This document shows, in pieces, positions 45,949 to 53,659 of a stretch of DNA of 64,000 bases. This DNA is from Mucilaginibacter lacusdianchii (GTDB lineage Bacteria > Bacteroidota > Bacteroidia > Sphingobacteriales > Sphingobacteriaceae). Numbering within the stretch: position 1 is the first letter of the stretch; each line of letters starts with the position of its first letter. Both the position numbers and the translations under genes were made by a program. The notes beneath the pieces are model-generated. The model was given only the letters and a program-made list of their open reading frames with translations, made no database searches and was not told the origin of the DNA. Where the stretch lies: assembly GCF_009770985.1 (NCBI RefSeq), contig NZ_WSRW01000001.1, positions 992,001 to 1,056,000 of the forward strand, in the 5' to 3' direction.

Positions 45949-47874
45949 ATGTTTAATAAGATTTTTTGTAGCGTAGCTCTATTGGTGCTGGGCTATACTG
46001 CTGCACAGTGCCAGGATAAAAATATTCCAAAGGATCTGTATGTAGCCAGTACTATTCCCGATTCGCTAAAGCAGGATGCGAATATGGTGGTAAGATATGA
46101 AACGCTAGAAACCGCTGTATCAGCACCCGGGCGAATGACTATTAGGATTCACACCATTAATACTATTTTAAACGAGAAAGCAGAACGTTACGCACAAATG
46201 GTAGTGGGTTATAACAAGTATAACACTATCAATACCATGCATATGCTGGTATATAATGCTGACGGCAAACTCATAAAAAAATATAGCAAAAGCGACGCCT
46301 ATGACCAATCAGCTACAGATGATGGCACAATGGTATCTGACGATCGTTTAAAAGCCCTGCAACATAATGTAGCCAGTTATCCAATTACCATAGAGCAAAT
46401 TGCCGACTTAAGCTCCAACAGCTATTTGGATTTAAACAGCTGGACTATACAAATGCCGGAAGTAGCTGTACAAAACGCCAGTTATAAAATTACCATAAAC
46501 CCGACATTAGGCTTTAGATATAAAAATAAGAACACTTCGATAAAGGCTTTAAAACAAAGTGATGGCAAGAATGATGTTTACCTGTGGCAGGTTCAAAATC
46601 TTAAAGCAACTGTACCAGAAGAAGATGTGCCGGCATGGCGAGTTGTTCCTAAAATAGAATTTGCTGCCAATTCTTTTGAGTATGACGGTATATCGGGCGA
46701 TTTGAGCTCATGGCAGAGCTTTGGAAAATGGCAACAGGCACTTAACGCCGACGTTTGCACACTAAGTCCTCAGCGCGCTGAAGAAGTCAGGCAAATGGTT
46801 GCAGGCTTGAAATCAGATAAAGAAAAAGCTAGTTTCCTATATAATTACATGCAGCAAAGTATGCATTATGTAGGTATACAACTAGGTATAGGTGGTTTTA
46901 AGCCTTTTCCTGCAATGTTTGTTGATCAAAAAAAGTATGGCGATTGTAAAGCACTTACTAACTATATGTATGCTTTATTGAAGGCTGTAGATATTCCCTC
47001 ATATCATGCATTAATTAGGTCTGGAGCAAACGAAGAGCCTGCCGATGTCGATTTTCCGGGAAGCCCGTTTGATCATATGATTCTTTGCGTGCCATTTAAA
47101 GGTGACACCACTTGGTTGGAGTGTACCAGCAACACAAATCCTTTTGGCAAATTAGGCAGTTTTACCGAAAACCGGAATGCATTGCTAATTACAGAAAATG
47201 GGGGCAAACTAGTAAATACGCCTAAAAGCACAGCAGCAGATAATCAATTTACCAGCAATGTACACATTGTACTGGATGCTGACGGTGGAGCTAAAGCACA
47301 AGTAAAAATTTTAAGCACCGGAGGTTACCGTGACGTTTTTGTTCGTAGGTTTCCAACCATTAATCAAGATAAGCGAAAAGAGTATCTGCTTAGAAATTAT
47401 CATATTAAGCAACCGTCGGCTTTTAATTTTAAAGATGCTGCTGATAGTGCAGGTGTAAAAGAAGTTGACTTGGATTTAGAATATGATACTTTTTGCGATG
47501 TGGCAGCCGGCAACAAGCGATTTTATCGCCCGCGGATATTTGACCTGTGGAGTGCAACATTATCATCGGTAAACAAACGCACTGGCGATTACTACTTTGA
47601 ACATCCCATGCAAAAAACTTGCGTAACCACTATTGATTTACCTGCAGGTTTTGAAGTAGAGTCTTTACCGGCCAACGTAAGTTTAAAATTCACCTATGGT
47701 GGCTATGAGGCCAATTATAAGTATGATGCAGCTAAAAATGCCGTTATCAGTACTGTTAAATTTAATCTTAACCAGCATGTAATTCCGGCTGCAAAATATG
47801 CAGAGATGCAGCAGTATATGGATAACATCAGCAAAGCGCAAAGTAAAAAGCTAATTATCCATCGCAAGGCTTAA
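45949..47874 (+). CDS. DUF3857 / transglutaminase-like secreted protein with catalytic Cys
   Basis: 641 aa. Signal peptide to about residue 20, then the DUF3857 domain (YETLETAVSAPGRMTIRIHTINTILN onward). A transglutaminase core follows with KYGDCKALTNYMYALL (Cys333) and a later DHMILCVPF His. It is more distantly related to its upstream neighbour than a recent duplicate would be. Periplasmic role unknown. Confidence 0.9.
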   Translation: MFNKIFCSVALLVLGYTAAQCQDKNIPKDLYVASTIPDSLKQDANMVVRYETLETAVSAPGRMTIRIHTINTILNEKAERYAQMVVGYNKYNTINTMHMLVYNADGKLIKKYSKSDAYDQSATDDGTMVSDDRLKALQHNVASYPITIEQIADLSSNSYLDLNSWTIQMPEVAVQNASYKITINPTLGFRYKNKNTSIKALKQSDGKNDVYLWQVQNLKATVPEEDVPAWRVVPKIEFAANSFEYDGISGDLSSWQSFGKWQQALNADVCTLSPQRAEEVRQMVAGLKSDKEKASFLYNYMQQSMHYVGIQLGIGGFKPFPAMFVDQKKYGDCKALTNYMYALLKAVDIPSYHALIRSGANEEPADVDFPGSPFDHMILCVPFKGDTTWLECTSNTNPFGKLGSFTENRNALLITENGGKLVNTPKSTAADNQFTSNVHIVLDADGGAKAQVKILSTGGYRDVFVRRFPTINQDKRKEYLLRNYHIKQPSAFNFKDAADSAGVKEVDLDLEYDTFCDVAAGNKRFYRPRIFDLWSATLSSVNKRTGDYYFEHPMQKTCVTTIDLPAGFEVESLPANVSLKFTYGGYEANYKYDAAKNAVISTVKFNLNQHVIPAAKYAEMQQYMDNISKAQSKKLIIHRKA

Positions 47875-47879
47875 TTTTG
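47872..47879 (+). promoter_or_regulatory. -7 box of the aat promoter
   Basis: TAATTTTG, beginning in the stop codon of the DUF3857 gene and ending 12 nt before the aat ATG. Confidence 0.4.
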
Positions 47880-47890
47880 CCTTGCCGGAT

Positions 47891-48526
47891 ATGATATTTC
47901 AACTTGACGAACGTTTGATATTTCCAAAGCCCGATCTGGCCGAACCAGACGGGCTTTTGGCTGTAGGTGGCGACCTATCGCCCCAGCGGTTGCTATTGGC
48001 TTACAGTCACGGAATATTTCCGTGGTATAGTGACGAAACGCCTATTTTGTGGTACTCGCCACATGAGCGCTTTGTGCTGCTTCCGAACGAAGTACGCACT
48101 GCCAAAAGCATGAGGCAGGTGCTGCGATCGGGAAAATTCAGGGTTACAGTTAATCAAAACTTTGCCGATGTTATTGAGGCATGCTCCGCTGTACCACGTG
48201 AGGGGCAGGATGGTACTTGGATTACTGAAGACATGAAACAAGCTTACATCACATTACATCAGCAAGGCCACGCCTATTCTTATGAAGTATGGCAGCAAGA
48301 TGAACTGGTAGGCGGCTTGTATGGCGTACAAATAGGCCGCGTGTTTTGCGGCGAAAGCATGTTTAGCCGCGCTAGTAACGCTTCTAAAGCAGCGCTAATT
48401 ACCATATGCCAGTCTGGGTTATATGACTTGATTGATTGCCAGGTACACACCGAACACCTGGAAAGTATGGGAGCCCACTTTATCAGTCGTGAGGCTTATA
48501 TGCACGTCCTACAAAATAAAAGCTGA
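47891..48526 (+). CDS. aat: Leucyl/phenylalanyl-tRNA-protein transferase
   Basis: 211 aa from ATG at 47891; a TTG at 47882 adds three residues. Motifs are FPKPDLAEPDGLLAVGGDLS, GIFPWYSDETPILWYSPHER and GGLYGVQIGRVFCGESMFSR. It adds Leu or Phe to N-terminal Arg/Lys residues, marking proteins for ClpAP in the N-degron pathway. Directly followed by ruvC. Confidence 0.95.
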   Translation: MIFQLDERLIFPKPDLAEPDGLLAVGGDLSPQRLLLAYSHGIFPWYSDETPILWYSPHERFVLLPNEVRTAKSMRQVLRSGKFRVTVNQNFADVIEACSAVPREGQDGTWITEDMKQAYITLHQQGHAYSYEVWQQDELVGGLYGVQIGRVFCGESMFSRASNASKAALITICQSGLYDLIDCQVHTEHLESMGAHFISREAYMHVLQNKS

Positions 48527-48535
48527 TGAAAAGCG

Positions 48536-48543
48536 TACCTTTG
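48536..48543 (+). promoter_or_regulatory. -7 box of the ruvC promoter
   Basis: TACCTTTG, ending 9 nt before the ruvC ATG at 48552. It supports the short start over a longer upstream frame. Confidence 0.45.
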
Positions 48544-48551
48544 TAACCGAT

Positions 48552-49148
48552 ATGGAACTTCAGCCAAAAAAGGAAAGGATAATTCTGGGCATCGACCCGG
48601 GAACAGCGGTGATGGGTTATGGCTTAATTAAAGAAACCGGCAGTAAAATTGAACTCATTAGCCTGGGTGTGGTAAAAATTCCAGGCGGCGATGACCATAT
48701 GTTAAAGCTGCAGCGCATATTCGAAAAAACGGTAGCCCTGATTGACAATTACCACCCCGATTGTTTGGCTATTGAAGCTCCGTTTTACGGCAAAAATATA
48801 CAGGTAATGCTTAAGTTGGGCCGGGCACAAGGCACAGCTATTGCAGCTGCCCTGTCGCGTAATATTCCGGTAAACGAGTATTCGCCCCGTAAAATAAAAC
48901 AGTCTATCACCGGCAACGGTAATGCCACCAAAGAACAGGTGGCCGGCATGCTGCAACGCTTGCTCAATTTTCAGGAAATCCCTGAGTTTTTAGATGCTAC
49001 CGATGGATTGGCTGTTGCTGTATGTCACAGCTTTCAAAAAATCACTACAGGTCGTGGCAGTAAGATTACCTATTCGGGTTGGGAATCGTTTGTAAAAGAG
49101 AATACGAAGCGGGTAGCGTCGCCGTTGAAAATTAAAAAGCCTTTGTAA
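48552..49148 (+). CDS. ruvC: Crossover junction endodeoxyribonuclease RuvC
   Basis: 198 aa from ATG at 48552. The acidic catalytic residues are visible in GIDPGTAVMGYG, LAIEAPFYGKN and the ATDGLAVAVCH region. It cuts Holliday junctions with RuvAB. An in-frame extension back to 48432 overlaps aat and is not needed. Gap 49149-49276 shows nothing. Confidence 0.96.
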   Translation: MELQPKKERIILGIDPGTAVMGYGLIKETGSKIELISLGVVKIPGGDDHMLKLQRIFEKTVALIDNYHPDCLAIEAPFYGKNIQVMLKLGRAQGTAIAAALSRNIPVNEYSPRKIKQSITGNGNATKEQVAGMLQRLLNFQEIPEFLDATDGLAVAVCHSFQKITTGRGSKITYSGWESFVKENTKRVASPLKIKKPL

Positions 49149-49276
49149 CTATTAATATCATTTTGCTTTGTTTATCGCTTGTGCTTTGGCACATCACATC
49201 AATAGAATTGAAAAATTTTCAAATTCAAATTATTACATCAAAAACAGCACGCTTAAATAGCAAAACAACCCAACAA

Positions 49277-49302
49277 AAAAGGCGCTTAAATAAGCGCCTT
49301 TT
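49277..49302 (-). terminator. Terminator after the zinc-ribbon gene
   Basis: Perfect 12-bp arms AAAAGGCGCTTA / TAAGCGCCTTTT with a 2-nt centre; it may also stop ruvC transcripts from the other side. Confidence 0.8.
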
Positions 49303-49324
49303 CAATATCTGGTAATGTTAATAA

Positions 49325-50077
49325 TTATACGTGTTGCTCTTGCTCAACTTCTAAAGCCATTTGCTCGTCAACCAAAATACGGCCGCAATGCTCACAAACG
49401 ATTACTTTTTTGCGCTGGCGGATATCAGCCTGGCGTTGAGGTGGAATTTGGTTGAAGCAACCAGAACAAGAATCGCGTTGGATGGTTACTACAGCCAAAC
49501 CGTTTTTAGCATTGTTGCGCAAACGGGTATAAGCTGTTAATAAACGCTCTTCAATGTTATTTTTGGCAGTTCCAACCTGTGCGTTAAGCTCATTTTCTTC
49601 TTTTTCAGTTTCGGCGGTGATAGTGCCCAGCTCTGCTTTTTTAGCATCCAAATCTTTTTGTCGACCTTCTAAATCGGCTAAAGCTTTTTCGTAAATCTGA
49701 GTTTTAGAAGTGATTTCAAAACCGTACTCACGAATTTTTTTCTCACTTACCTGAATATCCAGACCTTGAATTTCAATTTCTTTGGAGATAGCATCATACT
49801 CACGATTGTTTTTCACATCGTTAAGTTGCGCTTCGTATCTTTTAATATTAGCCTGAGCTTCTTTGATCAGGTTTTTGCGGGTTACAATATCATCCTCTAA
49901 GTCATCCAGCTCACTTTTGATTTTCTGGATGCGGGTTTCCAGACCAGCAACATCATCTTCCAGGTCGGCTACTTCCATAGGCAGCTCACCTCTTACCTGG
50001 CGTATTCTGTCAATTTTGGTGTGGATAGTTTGTAGCTCATATAAAGCTTTCAGCTTTTGTTCTACGGTTTGTTCCAT
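49325..50077 (-). CDS. Coiled-coil protein with C4-type zinc ribbon
   Basis: 250 aa from ATG at 50077, which shares its A with the last base of the Nif3-family stop (TGATG). Residues about 10-180 are strongly coiled-coil (ELPMEVADLEDDVAGLETRIQ). The C-terminus has CSGCF and CEHCG, the C4 zinc ribbon of the CT398/HP0958 (DUF164) group. Some relatives bind RNA or flagellar parts; the role here is unknown. Last gene of a four-gene unit. Confidence 0.9.
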   Translation of the reverse strand: MEQTVEQKLKALYELQTIHTKIDRIRQVRGELPMEVADLEDDVAGLETRIQKIKSELDDLEDDIVTRKNLIKEAQANIKRYEAQLNDVKNNREYDAISKEIEIQGLDIQVSEKKIREYGFEITSKTQIYEKALADLEGRQKDLDAKKAELGTITAETEKEENELNAQVGTAKNNIEERLLTAYTRLRNNAKNGLAVVTIQRDSCSGCFNQIPPQRQADIRQRKKVIVCEHCGRILVDEQMALEVEQEQHV

Positions 50078-51174
50078 CAAATAAAATATTTTATGGGGTT
50101 TGTATTAATTTCTGTTAAACGGACCGCAAAGTTACTAAATTTTTTCTGTATTATTTCATACAATAAATGCTGTGTAAATTGCTCACTTTCAAAATGTCCG
50201 ATGTCGGCAATCACTATCTTTCCTTCGGCGTCAAAAAATTCATGGTATTTATAATCAGCCGTTACAAAAACATCGGCTCCGGCAGCTATGGCCTGTTTTA
50301 GCAAAAAGCCCCCCGAACCTCCGCACACGGCTACTTTTTTTACCATTTTTCCGGTTAATGCCGTATGGCGCACTACTGCTGCATTCATCTTTTCTTTCAA
50401 ATGCCGCAAAAAGTCGGTTTCAGACAAAGGTGTTTCCAGCTCACCTACCATGCCCGAACCTACCTCTTGGTGCTGATTGGTAAGCATATACAGGTCATAA
50501 GCCACTTCCTCGTACGGGTGAGATAAAAACAGGCCCATTAGTATTTTGCTTTCCAGATAGGCAGGATAAATGGTTTCGATGCGCACTTCACTTTCGGTAT
50601 GGCGATGGCCTACCTCGCCTACATAAGGATCAGTTCCTTCTTCTCCCTTAAAAGTACCTTTACCCTCAGCATTAAAGCTGCATTCGCTATAATTGCCAAT
50701 ATGCCCGGCACCTGCTTTAAACAAGGCATTTCGCACCGCTTCGGCGTGGCTTACAGGTGCGTAGGTAACCAGTTTTTTAAGGATGCCTGATTTAGCAGAT
50801 AATATGCGTGAGTTTTTCAACTCCAGCGTTTGGCAGATACGAGCGTTTACGCCGTCCATTACATTATCCAGGTTGGTATGAATGGCATACAAGGCAATAT
50901 TATGCCGGATGGCTTTCTCAACCACCCGCTCCACATATGTTTTGCCATTGAACTTTTTAAGTCCTTTAAATACTATGGGATGATGAGAGATAACGATTTG
51001 ACAACCAGTGCGGATTGCTTCATCCACCACAGCTTCGGTACAATCTAACGAGATTAGGCCCTGAGTAATTTCCTGATTGCCGTTACCCACAATGAGGCCC
51101 GAGTTATCGTAATCTTCCTGGTAGCTTAGCGGCGCTATGCTTTCCAGGTAAGCGGTTAGTTCTACAAGTTTCAT
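50077..51174 (-). CDS. Nif3-like dinuclear metal-centre protein
   Basis: 365 aa. The long form with an inserted PII/CutA-like domain (about 125-240) in the Nif3 fold. Metal ligands are seen in ISHHPIVF, HTNLDNV and DIGHFESE. GTP cyclohydrolase I type 2 is an older annotation of this family, but the function is unproven. Third gene after TM2 and DUF2905, and overlapping the zinc-ribbon start by one base. Confidence 0.93.
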   Translation of the reverse strand: MKLVELTAYLESIAPLSYQEDYDNSGLIVGNGNQEITQGLISLDCTEAVVDEAIRTGCQIVISHHPIVFKGLKKFNGKTYVERVVEKAIRHNIALYAIHTNLDNVMDGVNARICQTLELKNSRILSAKSGILKKLVTYAPVSHAEAVRNALFKAGAGHIGNYSECSFNAEGKGTFKGEEGTDPYVGEVGHRHTESEVRIETIYPAYLESKILMGLFLSHPYEEVAYDLYMLTNQHQEVGSGMVGELETPLSETDFLRHLKEKMNAAVVRHTALTGKMVKKVAVCGGSGGFLLKQAIAAGADVFVTADYKYHEFFDAEGKIVIADIGHFESEQFTQHLLYEIIQKKFSNFAVRLTEINTNPIKYFI

Positions 51175-51190
51175 AACAGCGGCAAGTTAG

Positions 51191-51417
51191 TCAGCCATTC
51201 AGGTAACGCCAAATCCGAAGAACAATAAAAATGATTACATTCAACAAAATAAGCGTGGTAATAGGGAAGTAAAACCGAAAGCTTTCACGCTCTATGCGTA
51301 TATCACCGGGTAAATGGCCAATCCAGTGCAGCTTATCGCTAAAAAAAAAATCGCTACTCCAACCAACAACACCAAACCACCAATAATTATCAGCACTTTT
51401 CCGGTATCACTCCCCAT
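51191..51417 (-). pseudogene. DUF2905 small membrane protein, frameshifted at an A10/T10 tract
   Basis: ATG at 51417 begins a first-helix segment [20 protein letters not shown]. At ten T residues (minus strand; A tract 51341-51350) the reading frame changes. Read on directly, the product would end after about 41 aa at a TAG. With one extra T (or two fewer) the frame continues as [20 protein letters not shown] and [12 protein letters not shown] to TGA at 51191, giving about 75 aa, the normal DUF2905 length with its two helices and the GDIRIER motif. It is a sequencing error, a slippage-expressed gene or a true loss. Sits 10 nt after the TM2 stop and 16 nt before Nif3. Confidence 0.85.
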
Positions 51418-51427
51418 ATGTAAGCTT

Positions 51428-51787
51428 TTAGCCCCCCCCCATTTTCACCATTTGTAAGGTTTCATAAGCCATATCGCGGTTATAATCAGTAGCTATGCTT
51501 TTATGATTAATGATATCGACAACAGTTCCGATACCGCAAAAGCCACCGGTAAGCAGGTAAATAATACCCATACCAACTTGCCCTACTAAAAACCGCTGCA
51601 CGCCGGCCACGCCTACAAAACCTAAAAGGGTAAACAGCAAAATATCTTGTGGTGTGCGGCGCTTGCCGCCATAAATGCTAATAAAATTGCGTTGCTGATT
51701 TTCGGTTAGTCCAACGGTGGCCTGTTGCAAAAAAGCCATTTCTTCGGGGGTGATGCCCGAAAACATGGTATAAAAGTTAGCGTCCAT
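51428..51787 (-). CDS. TM2 domain membrane protein
   Basis: 119 aa. The TM2 domain with two helices (LLFTLLGFVGVAGVQRFLVGQVGMGIIYLLTGGFCGIGTVVDII) follows a charged N-terminal stretch. The gene ends in a G9 tract (51431-51440) so that the last residues are Gly-Gly-Gly; a length change there would alter only the tail. First gene of a unit with DUF2905, Nif3 and a zinc-ribbon protein. Function unknown. Confidence 0.9.
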   Translation of the reverse strand: MDANFYTMFSGITPEEMAFLQQATVGLTENQQRNFISIYGGKRRTPQDILLFTLLGFVGVAGVQRFLVGQVGMGIIYLLTGGFCGIGTVVDIINHKSIATDYNRDMAYETLQMVKMGGG

Positions 51788-51899
51788 GCTTATAAGTTTA
51801 AGTTTACTAAAAGTAAATATTTGTTTAAAGACTTAGACGCTGATTGATATAAATATTACAGATTCAATTAAAATATTTTGATGAATGCACTATAAATAC

Positions 51900-51949
51900 A
51901 AAAAAGCGGATAGCTGCTAACAATGAATGTAGCTGCTATCCGCTTTTTT
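51900..51949 (-). terminator. Terminator after the DUF4199 gene
   Basis: Perfect 15-bp arms (51900-51914, 51935-51949) with a 20-nt loop and A/T flanks; it separates the DUF4199 gene from the TM2 operon. Confidence 0.85.
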
Positions 51950-51966
51950 ACGTTTATCAGCTTATT

Positions 51967-52374
51967 TTAATCTATTTTATTGGTATGTGTCATTAACAGC
52001 AATGTTGCCCCAAATGCCGAGATTACACCAATAAGCAAGGCACCAAATAAACGGCCCGAAAAATCGCTTATGTTATGAGACGCTTCTACATAATTAATGT
52101 AAATGATACCGGCAAAAACAGCAATAACACCGCCGATAAATAATATTTTGAGGCTTTGTACAATTCCGCCCAAAAAGCTCAAACTACCGTTCATATCATG
52201 GTCGCGATAACTTTTAAGGCCAAAAAACACACCGATGACGGGTATCAGAATAGAAATATATTCAATAGGCGAAACCTGGTCGCCAACCATGGTATAGCCA
52301 GCCCAGCGCATGATAAATAGCCATAGTCCGCTTAAAATTCCTATAATTAATCCAGATGCTACTGCATTTTTCAT
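51967..52374 (-). CDS. DUF4199 membrane protein
   Basis: 135 aa with four hydrophobic segments. The YRDHDMNGSLSFLGGIVQSLKILFIGG segment is typical of DUF4199. Function not known. The gap 52375-52601 shows no other gene. Confidence 0.88.
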   Translation of the reverse strand: MKNAVASGLIIGILSGLWLFIMRWAGYTMVGDQVSPIEYISILIPVIGVFFGLKSYRDHDMNGSLSFLGGIVQSLKILFIGGVIAVFAGIIYINYVEASHNISDFSGRLFGALLIGVISAFGATLLLMTHTNKID

Positions 52375-52601
52375 GATAATATCAGTTTGGTTAAAATTAG
52401 TTTCAGTATCTTGATATGCAGTAAAAGGATTTAAAGCAGTAGTTTGTTTGCTTGTTTATGGTTCTTTTTGCCATCGCTATTTTAAGTATGCAACCTGGCT
52501 GGTTGTTAAAACTACCGAAACGACAAGGTTAACAACGCTTAAAAGCTCGCCCCATTTATCAAAAGCCAAACCTGAATATTAGAACAAAAATATCTTGATA
52601 G

Positions 52602-53432
52602 TTACTGAGCGCCTATTGTCCATTTAGGTACATAACCTACAGTACCTTCATAAGCCACTTTGCAGTAATTACCCGCTTTCTCGAGCACATAAACTTTTGT
52701 ATTATTAGGCAGCACCCTAATAATATCAGCCCTAAAGCTATCATATTCGCGCAAGTTGATTACGCCGGTTTCATTCGCTTTTAAATAGGCTGTAAATAAA
52801 TAGCCGGGATTGGTTGGTAAGTCATCCTCGTTTTGCTCAATAGATTTTTTAATAACAGGCTTGTTACTGGTATGGTCAACCACCGCTATTGCCCGAACAG
52901 GCTGAGGCCCTATAACACGAGTTGGTTCTGGAACAGATACAACAGCTGCCTTTGCGTTCACACCAGCTTTTTGTACATGAGCAACATACGTAGCTTTAAA
53001 CTTTTTCTTCTTTTGGTAATGCTTTACCGTTTGCACCGGAACTGCTGCTATTGTTACTTGCGGTAATACTTTTTTAGCTTTGGATGCCGTAACAGATTGC
53101 AGTACATACCTGCCAAAGATAACCGTTATAGCTATTAGCACCAGGGTAAATACCACATCCACCCATTGCGTTTTGGCCATAAAGCCCTTCTTTTTAACCG
53201 GCTTAGCTTTATTGACCTCGAACGCTTTTAATTCGGCATTGTATTTACTGCGCCGAACCGGGTCGCTTAGCACATCAAACGCTTCATTTATTTCGCGATA
53301 ACGATTTTCAAAATACAAATCGTGGTGATTCAGGTCGGGCCTGAACTTTTCAGAAAGCTTTCTATACGCCAAGCCAATCTCTACAGCGGTACAATTTATA
53401 TCCAAACCCAAAATGTAGTAGAAATCTTTCAT
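52602..53432 (-). CDS. J-domain membrane protein with C-terminal SH3-like domain, HPD motif altered
   Basis: 276 aa from ATG at 53432. An N-terminal J domain (about 2-68) reads KDFYYILGLDINCTAVEIGL and AYRKLSEKFRPDLN, so the hallmark HPD is RPD (Arg31). One membrane helix lies at about 90-110 (WVDVVFTLVLIAITVIFG). A basic, Lys/Val-rich linker follows and an SH3b-like domain ends the protein (INLREYDSFRADIIRVLPNN onward), possibly binding cell wall or peptides. Orientation puts the J domain in the cytosol and SH3 outside. Confidence 0.88.
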   Translation of the reverse strand: MKDFYYILGLDINCTAVEIGLAYRKLSEKFRPDLNHHDLYFENRYREINEAFDVLSDPVRRSKYNAELKAFEVNKAKPVKKKGFMAKTQWVDVVFTLVLIAITVIFGRYVLQSVTASKAKKVLPQVTIAAVPVQTVKHYQKKKKFKATYVAHVQKAGVNAKAAVVSVPEPTRVIGPQPVRAIAVVDHTSNKPVIKKSIEQNEDDLPTNPGYLFTAYLKANETGVINLREYDSFRADIIRVLPNNTKVYVLEKAGNYCKVAYEGTVGYVPKWTIGAQ

Positions 53433-53645
53433 AACCAAACTTTTACAAGCCTCGCCAGTGCCTTATGCGTTTGATTTATTTTAAATCATTTCGTTTAATT
53501 GAAAATAAGATTTTTTTACATGAATAGAAACTTAAAATTCATACTCTTTTAATTTTCGCCCGCAATATTCCATTGCTTTATCCTCCTTGCATTGCGACTC
53601 TCAGTTCTTGACTCTACTTACACACATTAAGGCATCTTTTTTGCT

Positions 53646-53653
53646 TATCTTTG
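53646..53653 (+). promoter_or_regulatory. -7 box of the mfd promoter
   Basis: TATCTTTG, ending 7 nt before the TTG at 53660. Confidence 0.45.
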
Positions 53654-53659
53654 CATGTT

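Noticed and set aside
48432..48551. Longer ruvC start overlapping aat
   Set aside because: The extra 40 residues do not look like RuvC and a -7 box lies between the longer and shorter starts.
51431..51440. G9 tract at the TM2 end as a phase-variation switch
   Set aside because: A length change would only alter the last few residues of TM2; kept as a side note to the DUF2905 frameshift.
53590..53620. TTGACT-like sequence before mfd as a -35 box
   Set aside because: No matching -10 at the right distance; the TATCTTTG box next to the start is a better candidate.
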